Part shown: positions 34,374 through 42,601 of the stretch, piece by piece
Layout of the letters: each line of letters begins with the position of its first letter
Numbering within the stretch: position 1 is the first letter of the stretch
Assembly: GCF_008868005.1 (NCBI RefSeq)
Contig: NZ_WAAO01000001.1
Span: 1,178,001 to 1,242,000 of the forward strand
Length of the DNA stretch: 64,000 nucleotides
Direction: 5' to 3'
DNA from: Microbacterium algeriense
GTDB taxonomy: Bacteria; Actinomycetota; Actinomycetes; Actinomycetales; Microbacteriaceae
Notes under the pieces: model-generated
What the model was told of the DNA's origin: nothing
Databases searched by the model: none
The model's input: the letters and a program-made list of their open reading frames with translations, nothing else
Translations under genes and position numbers: made by a program

Positions 34374-37300
34374 ATGTCCTCCGAGGTCGGTTCCGGTCAC
34401 GTGTCGATCTTCCCGGTGATGACCGGGTTCAAGTCCCGCGTCACCAAGGAGACGCAGGCCGCAGGTGCGGCGGGCGCGAAGACCTTCGAGGGCGGCTTCA
34501 AGCGGGCCGGCGCCGCCACTGGGCGGGCGCTCGGACGTGACCTGAAGTCCGCACTGAACTCCTCGGCGGCCGGTCTCGGCGCGGACGTGATGCGCAAGCT
34601 GAACGCCGAGGTCGCCTCCGCGTCGGCCGCGCTGTCGAAGGCCCGTATCAAGCAGCAGGACGAGGCCGGCCGGGTCCGCGTCGCCGAGGTGCGCCTGCAG
34701 GAGGCGATCGCCAAGTCCGGCGCGAACTCCTCGCAGGCGATCGCCGCCGAGGAGCGCCTCGCTGCGGTGCGCCGCACGCACGCCGCGGCGACGGATGCTG
34801 TCTCGGCCGCCTCGCTCCGCCTCGCCGCCGCGCAGACCGCCGCCCGCACCGCGACCGCCGAGCTCGCCGCTTCCGCCGCCCGGTCGACGTCGTCGATGCG
34901 CGGCATGCTGCAGAACCTCCGCGCGGGATGGACCGACGCCCGCGCCGCGCAGTCCGCGTTCACCGGCGTGGCCGGATCGATCGGCGGGCTGCTGCGCGCC
35001 GTCTCGGACGTGTCAGGGTTGACCCGCCTCGGCACGATCGCGAAGAACGTCGCACTCGCGTCCTCCCGCGCCTTCGTGTCCCTCGCGACGCAGGTCGGCG
35101 GGCGTCTCGCGGGCGCCTGGTCGGCGTCGCGGGCATGGCTGGGCAGCGTCGGTGCGGCCGTCCGCGGCGCGTTCAGCCCGCTGACCGGCTACCTCGCCGC
35201 GCAGGCGACGCTCATGGCGTCCCCGTTCGTGAAGCTCGGCTCCCGGGTGGCGACGTGGATGAGCCCGGTCACCACGCAGGTGCGCAGCGCGTTCTCGAAG
35301 ATCGCCGCGATCGGCGGGCCCGCCGCCCGTCAGCTCACCGCCGCGTTCGGGGCCGGACTGGCTCGCCTCGGTCCCGCGGCGGCGTCCGCGTTCTCGAGCG
35401 TGGTCGGTGCCGCTGGCCGCGCCGCCTCCGCCGCAGGGCAGGCCCTCGGCCGCGGCATCCAGTCCGCCGCCACCGGCACTGTCACCGTAGCCGCCGCGGG
35501 CATCGCTGTCGCCTTCACGAAGGGCTTCAGCCGCCTCGCCGCGATCGACACCGCGCGCGCGAAGCTGACCGGTCTCGGAAACGACGCCGACGCGGTGAAG
35601 AACATCATGGGCGACGCTCTCGCGTCCGTCCGTGGCACGAGCTTCGGCCTCGGGGAAGCGGCGACCGTCGCCGCCTCTGCGGTCGCGGCGAACATCAAGC
35701 CCGGCCAGCAGCTGCAGTCCCACCTCAAGAACATCGCGAACAACGCCTCCGCGGCGGGGATCTCGATGGAGGAGATGGGCTCCATCTTCAACAAGGCCGC
35801 CACGCAGGCGAACGGCGTCCAGAACGACGTCATCAGCCAGCTCGCCGACCGCGGTATCCCCATCTACCAGGCACTCGCCGACCAGATGGGGGTCACCGCG
35901 GGCGAGGTCTTCAAGATGGCCTCCGAGGGCAAGGTCGACTTCGAGACCTTCTCGAAGGCCGCCGAAGCAGCCGCCGGCACGGTCGCCGCCGAGATGGGCA
36001 AGACCGTCCCGGGCGCCGCGAAGAACTTCCTCGCCGCGATGGGCCGCATCGGCGCGAACGCGCTCGAAGGCGTCTACGGCAAGATCGGTCCGCTGATCGC
36101 GGCCGCGACGTCCGCGCTCGGTCCCATCGAGGAGCGAGCGAAGGCGTTCGGTGACGTGCTGCTGCGCGTGGTCGGTCCCGCGATGGACTGGGTCACGAAC
36201 CTGTTCACCAGGATCGGGGAGGGCGCGTCCCTCGCCGACTTCGGGCTGGGGAACCTCACCGGGGTGCTCGCCCCGCTGGGGGCTGCATTCGCCGCCTTCG
36301 GTGCCGGCGGGCTCGCCGGTGTGCTCTCGCGTCTGCCGCTGCTCGGATCGATGCTCGGCGGCCTCACCGGGCCGCTGGCAGCGCTCGGCGGTCCTCTCGG
36401 GATCGTCGCCGCCGGCCTCGCCGGTCTCGCCCTGTCGGGCGGGGACTTCGCGGGCCTCGCATCCGGGATCACCGGGATCGTCGATCAGATCGTCGGTGCG
36501 CTTCCCGGGCTCGTCGACCAGGTCGTCGCCGTCGTCCCTCGGATCGTCGAAGGCATCGTCGGCGCGATTCCGCAGCTGCTCACCGCGGCCGGATCGATCG
36601 TCGGCTCGCTGATCACTGGCATCGTTCAGGCGGTGCCGCTGCTCGTCGAGGGCGCTCTCGCGCTCGTGACCGGGCTGATCGACGCGGTCGTGTCGAACCT
36701 GCCGATGATCGTCGACGCCGCGATCACCCTGGTGATCACCCTCATCGAGGGCATCATCACCGCGGTGCCGATGCTGATCCAGGCGGCGCTGTCGCTCATC
36801 GGGGGACTGCTGACGGCGATCGTCGGCGCGCTCCCGCAGATCATCCAGGGCGGCATCGAGCTGCTGATGGCGCTCATCCAGGGCATCATCACGGCGTTGC
36901 CGATGCTGCTGCAAGCCGCGCTCGATCTGGTGACGGGCCTGCTGACCGCGATCATCGAGAACCTGCCCCTGATCATTGAGGCCGGCATTCAACTGCTGCT
37001 CTCCCTGATCACCGGACTCGTCGAAGCGCTGCCACAGCTGGTCACCGCCGCGATCAACCTCGTAGGGCAGCTGCTCACGGGGCTGCTCACGATGCTTCCG
37101 CAGCTGATCGAGGCCGGCATCCAGCTGGTCGTCTCGCTCATCACGGGACTGATCGAAGCGATCCCACAGATCGTCGCGATGATCCCGCAGATCATCTCCG
37201 CGATCTGGGACGGGCTCGCAGGGGTCGACTGGCTCGACCTGGGTGCGCAGATCATCAAGGGCCTCATCGACGGCCTGTTCAGCATGGTCGGATCACTCGG

Positions 37301-37703
37301 TGACGCCGTGGGCGACATCGTCGGAACGATCACCGACTTCTTCCCTCACTCGCCCGCCAAGCGGGGCCCGCTCTCCGGGTCCGGGTGGCGGCGGCTGAAG
37401 GAGTCGGGTGCGGCCACGCTCGAGCAGTTCAACGCGGGCGCGAAAGACGAAGCCACCGGCTTCGGCGACGCACTCGTCGAGGCGGCCTCGTCGGCGTCGA
37501 AGCGGGCACAGCTCACGATGACCTCGGCATCCGCCACGGTCGAAGAAACCGAAGCGGCACGGCGACCGCGCGGTCCCGGCGACGAGCCGGCGGCGGCTGC
37601 CGGACCGACGGTGTCCCAGACGAACCACTTCGACAAGACCGACCCGCGTGAGGGCGCCGAGCTGGCGAACCACATGCTGGCCGCCGCGCTGAGAGGAGCA
37701 TGA
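34374..37703 (+). CDS. Tape measure protein
   Basis: 1109 aa, ATG six bases after GAGGGGG. N-terminus with coiled-coil heptads (KARIKQQDEAGRVRVAEVRL), Ala-rich helices, a TMP-like segment (AAVTVAASAVAANIKPGQQ-like helix, MEEMGSIFNKAATQANG), then a long hydrophobic stretch of tandem ~36-residue repeats (LPQII-x-A-G-x-x-LL-x-x-LI-x-GLI pattern, about residues 760-960), and a C-terminal helical part. It sets tail length, and the hydrophobic repeats may help DNA cross the host membrane. Confidence 0.93.
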   Translation: MSSEVGSGHVSIFPVMTGFKSRVTKETQAAGAAGAKTFEGGFKRAGAATGRALGRDLKSALNSSAAGLGADVMRKLNAEVASASAALSKARIKQQDEAGRVRVAEVRLQEAIAKSGANSSQAIAAEERLAAVRRTHAAATDAVSAASLRLAAAQTAARTATAELAASAARSTSSMRGMLQNLRAGWTDARAAQSAFTGVAGSIGGLLRAVSDVSGLTRLGTIAKNVALASSRAFVSLATQVGGRLAGAWSASRAWLGSVGAAVRGAFSPLTGYLAAQATLMASPFVKLGSRVATWMSPVTTQVRSAFSKIAAIGGPAARQLTAAFGAGLARLGPAAASAFSSVVGAAGRAASAAGQALGRGIQSAATGTVTVAAAGIAVAFTKGFSRLAAIDTARAKLTGLGNDADAVKNIMGDALASVRGTSFGLGEAATVAASAVAANIKPGQQLQSHLKNIANNASAAGISMEEMGSIFNKAATQANGVQNDVISQLADRGIPIYQALADQMGVTAGEVFKMASEGKVDFETFSKAAEAAAGTVAAEMGKTVPGAAKNFLAAMGRIGANALEGVYGKIGPLIAAATSALGPIEERAKAFGDVLLRVVGPAMDWVTNLFTRIGEGASLADFGLGNLTGVLAPLGAAFAAFGAGGLAGVLSRLPLLGSMLGGLTGPLAALGGPLGIVAAGLAGLALSGGDFAGLASGITGIVDQIVGALPGLVDQVVAVVPRIVEGIVGAIPQLLTAAGSIVGSLITGIVQAVPLLVEGALALVTGLIDAVVSNLPMIVDAAITLVITLIEGIITAVPMLIQAALSLIGGLLTAIVGALPQIIQGGIELLMALIQGIITALPMLLQAALDLVTGLLTAIIENLPLIIEAGIQLLLSLITGLVEALPQLVTAAINLVGQLLTGLLTMLPQLIEAGIQLVVSLITGLIEAIPQIVAMIPQIISAIWDGLAGVDWLDLGAQIIKGLIDGLFSMVGSLGDAVGDIVGTITDFFPHSPAKRGPLSGSGWRRLKESGAATLEQFNAGAKDEATGFGDALVEAASSASKRAQLTMTSASATVEETEAARRPRGPGDEPAAAAGPTVSQTNHFDKTDPREGAELANHMLAAALRGA

Positions 37704-38473
37704 TGCTTCGCATTCGGGTCGGTGGAGTGACGATCCTGGGCCGGCCCGACGGATCCTCTTCGAAACCGAAGGGGCTCTTCGTCGGGCCGGACGGGTTCGC
37801 GGGGTGGGACGACGGCCCCGATCTGCGCCGCGAGGCGGTGGATCGCCCCGGCCAGCACGGGCAGTTCGACATGCCCGTATTCAACGGGTCCCGTGTCGTG
37901 TCGATCGATGGGCACGCGCTCGCATGGTCGGAATCCGAGCTGGGGCACCTGCGCGACCTGATCATGGGCTTGGGAGCGTTCGGTGACCTGATGCGGATCA
38001 CGGTCGACCATCAGGGAAGCACCCGATGGGCCGACGTCCGACGCGGCGCGAAGCCCACCTTCCAGGACGCCGGCATCCGTTTCGGCCTGCTCCGCGCCCG
38101 GTTCGCGATCCACTTCGTCGCCCCCAATCCGCGGAAGTTCGGTGAGACGCGGGAGTTCCCCGCAGGTGCCGCGTCGTTCCACTACGGCAACTTCCCGGCC
38201 TCGCCCGAGCTCATCGTGACCGGGCCGAAGGCTGGCGGATACACGATCACCGGACCGGGCGGCCGGCAGTACGTCGTCACCCAGTCGCTCGCCGCTGGCC
38301 AGACGCACCGGATCGACATGAACACCGGCTGGCTGTACCTCAACGGGGTGCTGCAGTCGGGGGCGGTGTCGCAGGCGCGGACGTGGGCGATCCCCCCGGG
38401 AACGTCGGCGATCCACACCATCACGGGCGGCACGGGGTCGATGACCGTGCGTGTGCCTGACACGTTCCTGTAG
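37700..38473 (+). CDS. Distal tail protein (Dit-like)
   Basis: 257 aa, ATGATG start overlapping the tape measure stop. First gene after the tape measure, with a beta-barrel N-domain (FVGPDGFAGWDDGPDLRRE, HGQFDMPVFNGSRVVSIDG) and a galectin-like C-domain (PNPRKFGETREF, TGWLYLNG). Forms the hub joining tail tube and tip. Confidence 0.87.
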   Translation: MMLRIRVGGVTILGRPDGSSSKPKGLFVGPDGFAGWDDGPDLRREAVDRPGQHGQFDMPVFNGSRVVSIDGHALAWSESELGHLRDLIMGLGAFGDLMRITVDHQGSTRWADVRRGAKPTFQDAGIRFGLLRARFAIHFVAPNPRKFGETREFPAGAASFHYGNFPASPELIVTGPKAGGYTITGPGGRQYVVTQSLAAGQTHRIDMNTGWLYLNGVLQSGAVSQARTWAIPPGTSAIHTITGGTGSMTVRVPDTFL

Positions 38474-38483
38474 GAGGCTGCGC

Positions 38484-39572
38484 ATGTGGGAGGTATGGAT
38501 CCACAACACCCGTTCAGGGTCGCCTGAGCTGCAGCTCCCGAACGTGTCTTCGGCGAACTGGACGCGCCGTCTCGGCTCTCTCGGGTCGGGGTCGCATCAG
38601 GTCGAGCTGGCGCAGGCTCGGATGCCGAAGTCGCTGATCCGGGAGATCGCGCGAGGCAACAAGTACACGATCACGCAGCGGTGGGGTGCCGAGTGCGCGT
38701 ACGCCGGCGTCATCACGAACCGCCGCTACATCGATAAGTCGTCACGGCTGATCCTCAACCACTCCGAGCTGCGCGCCGCGGTGCTTGGGGTTCGACTCCC
38801 GCACGGTGTGAACGAGTACAACCCGGCTGCAGGTCAGCGCACCGTCACGAACAGGTCCCACGCCGGCGCGCTCCGTGCGGTGTTGACGTGGGCGACGAAG
38901 TCGGGGACGGTGCCCGGGTGGGAGTTGCCGATCGATCTGCCCACGGATGGGGGCGGCGGCTTCAGTGCGACGTGGCGCGAGGAGGAAGGCCTCACGACGA
39001 ACGACCTGATCGGGCAGATCGAGGCCGATGGCGCTGAGACAGACCTGCACCCGTACATCACGTCTGACGGGTACCTCCGCTACCAGGCGAAGGCCGCAGC
39101 GCCGGTGATCGCGACGGCGGGGGCGTTCCTGCTTCCCGTGCGCGCGCCGGGGTCGATCGTCATGGATCTTGAGACCGAGGACGACTACGCCGCGCAGATG
39201 ACCGGAGTCCTCGGGTTCGGCAACGGAACCGGGCAGGACCGGCTGTGGAAGTACGCCCCGACGGTCGCGGACGGCATCGGGGATCTCCCGGTGCGCGACG
39301 TGCGCGTGAACTTCCCCGACATCTACGACCCGAACCGGCTGCAGGCGGCGGTGAATGCCGAGTTCGCTCAGCGACGCCCGCCCGTCGACCAGTGGTCCTT
39401 CTCACTGTTCATCGGTGACCGCGGCCCCGCATTCGCCGGCCCCGCGCACCTGCTTGACATGCACGTGTACGGGAGCGACTTCATCGACGACGGCGTGCAC
39501 TCGAAGCGTGTGATCGCCCTGTCTGGCGACATGGGCTACGTCGTGAAACCGGAGGTGCAACCGTATGGCTGA
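38484..39572 (+). CDS. Tail-tip protein (Tal/gp53-like baseplate hub)
   Basis: 362 aa, ATG after TAGGAGGCTGCGC. An early tail-hub domain (GSHQVELAQARMPKSLIREIARGNKY, ... WGAECAYAGVITNRRYI) typical of the siphophage 'minor tail protein' just after Dit. The C-terminal half is mixed, ending in a beta-rich region (IVMDLETEDDYAAQMTGVLGFGN). It likely forms the tip that contacts the host envelope. Confidence 0.82.
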   Translation: MWEVWIHNTRSGSPELQLPNVSSANWTRRLGSLGSGSHQVELAQARMPKSLIREIARGNKYTITQRWGAECAYAGVITNRRYIDKSSRLILNHSELRAAVLGVRLPHGVNEYNPAAGQRTVTNRSHAGALRAVLTWATKSGTVPGWELPIDLPTDGGGGFSATWREEEGLTTNDLIGQIEADGAETDLHPYITSDGYLRYQAKAAAPVIATAGAFLLPVRAPGSIVMDLETEDDYAAQMTGVLGFGNGTGQDRLWKYAPTVADGIGDLPVRDVRVNFPDIYDPNRLQAAVNAEFAQRRPPVDQWSFSLFIGDRGPAFAGPAHLLDMHVYGSDFIDDGVHSKRVIALSGDMGYVVKPEVQPYG

Positions 39573-40251
39573 CGACCTCTCAGACGCGCTCCGCGAGATC
39601 CGGGAACTGAAGAAGGCGGTGCAGCGCCTTCAGGCCGCCCGCCCCCTGGAGAACGCTTCGGTGACGAACGGCCGCCTCCGCATCATCGGCGGCACATTCC
39701 AAGTCGACTCGGGTGGCTCCGTCATCATCGTCGGCACCCTCTCGATCGACGGCACAACCACGGTGACAGGAACCTTCAAGGTCACCGGGCCGTGGCGGCT
39801 CGAGGGCAACGGCACGATCACGGGGGACGTGTCGATCACGGGCAATGTGACCTCGACGGGCACGCTCACACAGAATGGCGCGCTCACACAGAACGGGCAG
39901 TGGACCCTGAACGGTGCCGGGACCATCGCGGGCAACGTGACCCAGACCGGCGACACGAATCAGCGTGGAAACGTCACCGTGAACAGTGGCGGGAAGATCA
40001 CCGTTCAGGGCGGCGGCGGCAACGTCGTGCTCGACAGCAGTTTCAGCGCGCCAAGGATGCAGCTGGGATCGGCACAGATCGACGGCGGGGCTTCATCCTT
40101 CACCTTCACTGTCGGCGCTCAGGTGATCTATTTCTTCGAGAACACGATCCGTATCCCCGGGATGGCATCGAAGGCTGCCTCGACCGTTCCCGGCGGGTTC
40201 GCAGGCGCGGTGCATGTGGACGCTGCCGGCAAGTTCTGGCGACTCACCTGA
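39565..40251 (+). CDS. Coiled-coil plus beta-helix minor tail protein
   Basis: 228 aa, overlapping the previous gene by eight bases. A short N-terminal coiled coil (LSDALREIRELKKAVQRLQAA) probably trimerises it; then regular beta-solenoid repeats of Gly/Thr/Asn (GTFKVTG, GNGTITGDVSITGNVTSTG, GTLTQNGALTQNG); then a small C-domain. Fits a trimeric tail fibre base. Confidence 0.8.
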   Translation: MADDLSDALREIRELKKAVQRLQAARPLENASVTNGRLRIIGGTFQVDSGGSVIIVGTLSIDGTTTVTGTFKVTGPWRLEGNGTITGDVSITGNVTSTGTLTQNGALTQNGQWTLNGAGTIAGNVTQTGDTNQRGNVTVNSGGKITVQGGGGNVVLDSSFSAPRMQLGSAQIDGGASSFTFTVGAQVIYFFENTIRIPGMASKAASTVPGGFAGAVHVDAAGKFWRLT

Positions 40252-40303
40252 GTGCCGTTCTCTCAGCTAACCCCCGTTCTGGGGCATCACGTTTGGAGGG
40301 GCT

Positions 40304-40765
40304 ATGGCTCTCGTGAAGGGTAACGTCGCGACGTTCGGGCTGGAGTCGATCAGCCTGGCCAGCGCGGAGCTGCGGTTCATCCCGTCGTCCATGGCCGTCA
40401 CGGGTACGAAGTACCTGTTGTCGTCGCGTCCGGTCCCGGTGACCGTCGCGGCGGATGGCTCCGGCGCGTTCTCGGTGAACCTCATGCCCTCGGACGCGAC
40501 TCGGCCGTCCATCTACTACATGATCCAGCTCGAAGCGCTGGACGCTGCGGGCAACTTCACGACGCTCGAGTTCCCGGACTGGAAGCTTTACGTTCCCGCG
40601 GACGGCGGCGACATCGCGGCACTGCTGGCGACCTCCCTTCTCACGAACGCTGGAATGGTCTGGGTCGACGAAGACCCGCCTGAGAACCCGGCAGCTCGGA
40701 CCGGATGGCTCGTGACCGACCCGGAAAGCGCCGATTACGGCTGGTACATGGAGTGGGAGAACTGA
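40304..40765 (+). CDS. Minor tail/fibre protein
   Basis: 153 aa, ATG after GGAGGGGCT. Beta-sandwich-like (FIPSSMAVTGTKYLLSSRPVPVTVAADGSGAFSVN), with a C-terminal acidic Trp-rich tail (WLVTDPESADYGWYMEWEN). Similar BppU-like N-domains connect the baseplate to spikes. No catalytic motif. Confidence 0.75.
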   Translation: MALVKGNVATFGLESISLASAELRFIPSSMAVTGTKYLLSSRPVPVTVAADGSGAFSVNLMPSDATRPSIYYMIQLEALDAAGNFTTLEFPDWKLYVPADGGDIAALLATSLLTNAGMVWVDEDPPENPAARTGWLVTDPESADYGWYMEWEN

Positions 40766-40766
40766 C

Positions 40767-42551
40767 ATGGTTTGGGTGCGCAAAGCTGACCTTCGCTCGA
40801 AGGTTCCCGGCCCCCGCGGCGAGCAGGGCCTCCCTGGTGTGAACGCGGTCGAGAACGACACCGCGGTCGCGGCATACGTCGACTCCGAGTCGCTGACGCG
40901 GAACACGCTGCTCAAGAACGGCCTCACCGGGTGGCTGCACCTGGACGGCTTCGGCGGTGACCCGACCGGCCTCACGAAGTCGACTGACGCGTTCCTCGCC
41001 GCGATCGACGCCGCCGTCCCGGGCGACACGATCTACCTCGGTGCGACCGGCTCCGGCGCGGGGTACGACATCGACGGTGACACGATCGTCATCACGAAGC
41101 CGAGCTTGCGGATCCTCGCCGCCGGCCGCGATGCGTACGCCACGTCGATTCGATGCAGCGACACCGGCACGACGATGTTCACGGTCAAGGCGGCCGGATT
41201 CGTGATGCAGGGAATCGGGCTCTGGGGCGACGGCACGATGGCTGGTCCCGGTGGCGGCGCGAACGGTGTGGACTCCACCATCATCGGCTTGAAGCTGATG
41301 GGTGACGCCGATGGAAACGTCGACGCCGCCATCCGTTCCTGCGCATTCCAGTATCTCGCCCTGGGCGCTCGGCTATACGGCCGCAACGTCGAGATCAGCG
41401 AGAACACCTTGTTCTCGAACTGCCTCGACGGGATCCGGCACGCAGGAAAGGACGTCACCTACCACACCGGCCCGGGCGCCGACCAGAACCGCGGCCACGT
41501 GATCCGCGACAGCCGCTTCCACAACATCGGCACGTCGCCGGTGAACGTGGGTATCGAGTTCACTCCGGACGCAAAGTTGCTGCACACCGTTCTCGACGGT
41601 AACCACTTCGACAGTGGCGGCCTCGGCCGCCACATAGTCATCGCCGGCACCACCGTCGATCCTGCCCGTGGGGTTTCGATCTTCAACAGCAAGCACACGG
41701 AGCTCTCCGCCGACGGGATCACGCTCATCAACGCGCAGTACCCGATCGTGAACGGCGTGCAGCTCATGGGCGTCGGAACGGGCACTGGGCACGGCATCGT
41801 GCTCGATCAGTGCCTCTACCCGGTGATCTCTAGCGCGGTTATCCGGCTGGTAGGCAAGCACGGCATCGTCGGCACAAACAACGACGGCGCCAGCATCAGC
41901 GACACGAAGATCATCCAGGTCGGACAGGACCCGACGTTCGTCGGCTCAGCGCTCGCATTCGACTCCTCGAACGTGAACATCCGCGCGACCAACGTGCAGG
42001 GTCACACCGGGGATGGCTACTTCTTCAGCGGATCTCCGGGCGGCGCAGACAGCGCTCTAATCGACTGCTCCTACAACGGCTTCTCTCTGGGAGGTATCAA
42101 CTCGACGACGCTGCTGAATCACTCCAAGCGCGGCCAGAACAGCTACGTGGAGGGTCGATGGGGGCGAGTGGAGGACACCGGCTATGGGCAGTACGATCTG
42201 ACGGCCGGCGTGGCGAAGAAGATCGCCGACGTCGCGCTCGGCGGTAACTATGGGAGCTTCATTCTGGAGATCGAAGCGTCTGGAAGGGACTCATCGTCGT
42301 TCAATGCGTACTTCGCAGGCAAGCGCGTTGTGCGCCCTGAAAACGGGACGCATTCGATTATCACCTTGGGCACTGACGCGACCTCTGGAATGACGGTCAC
42401 TGTCGTCGGTGCAGGCGCGCAAGGCGTGTCGGTGAACGTTCAGACCGCGACGGCGACGTTCATCGGGGTCAAGGTGCGAGCTGTCGCGGCGGGCGCCGCT
42501 AGCGCAACATCGTCGCGTTCGGTCGGTGTCACGATGGTGACCCAGCCCTGA
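40767..42551 (+). CDS. Tail spike with collagen-like stretch and pectate-lyase-type beta-helix
   Basis: 594 aa, one base after the previous gene. N-terminal collagen-like triplets (GPRGEQGLPG) and a coiled region. From about residue 55 a right-handed beta-helix begins with the classic FGGDPTGLTKSTDAFLAAIDA start of phage polysaccharide depolymerases, runs through repeated strands to ~480, and a beta-sandwich trimerisation domain ends it. It probably binds or cleaves a host surface glycan. Catalytic residues cannot be told. Confidence 0.88.
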   Translation: MVWVRKADLRSKVPGPRGEQGLPGVNAVENDTAVAAYVDSESLTRNTLLKNGLTGWLHLDGFGGDPTGLTKSTDAFLAAIDAAVPGDTIYLGATGSGAGYDIDGDTIVITKPSLRILAAGRDAYATSIRCSDTGTTMFTVKAAGFVMQGIGLWGDGTMAGPGGGANGVDSTIIGLKLMGDADGNVDAAIRSCAFQYLALGARLYGRNVEISENTLFSNCLDGIRHAGKDVTYHTGPGADQNRGHVIRDSRFHNIGTSPVNVGIEFTPDAKLLHTVLDGNHFDSGGLGRHIVIAGTTVDPARGVSIFNSKHTELSADGITLINAQYPIVNGVQLMGVGTGTGHGIVLDQCLYPVISSAVIRLVGKHGIVGTNNDGASISDTKIIQVGQDPTFVGSALAFDSSNVNIRATNVQGHTGDGYFFSGSPGGADSALIDCSYNGFSLGGINSTTLLNHSKRGQNSYVEGRWGRVEDTGYGQYDLTAGVAKKIADVALGGNYGSFILEIEASGRDSSSFNAYFAGKRVVRPENGTHSIITLGTDATSGMTVTVVGAGAQGVSVNVQTATATFIGVKVRAVAAGAASATSSRSVGVTMVTQP

Positions 42552-42562
42552 TCGAATGTCGT

Positions 42563-42601
42563 CCCAACGTGGGGGCTCGTCAATGAGTGCTCCACGTTGG
42601 G
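42563..42601. terminator. Stem-loop between convergent spike and acyltransferase genes
   Basis: CCCAACGTGG (42563-42572) and CCACGTTGGG (42592-42601) are perfect 10-bp arms with a 19-nt loop. The hairpin overlaps the 3' end of the acyltransferase gene. Likely bidirectional. Confidence 0.65.
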
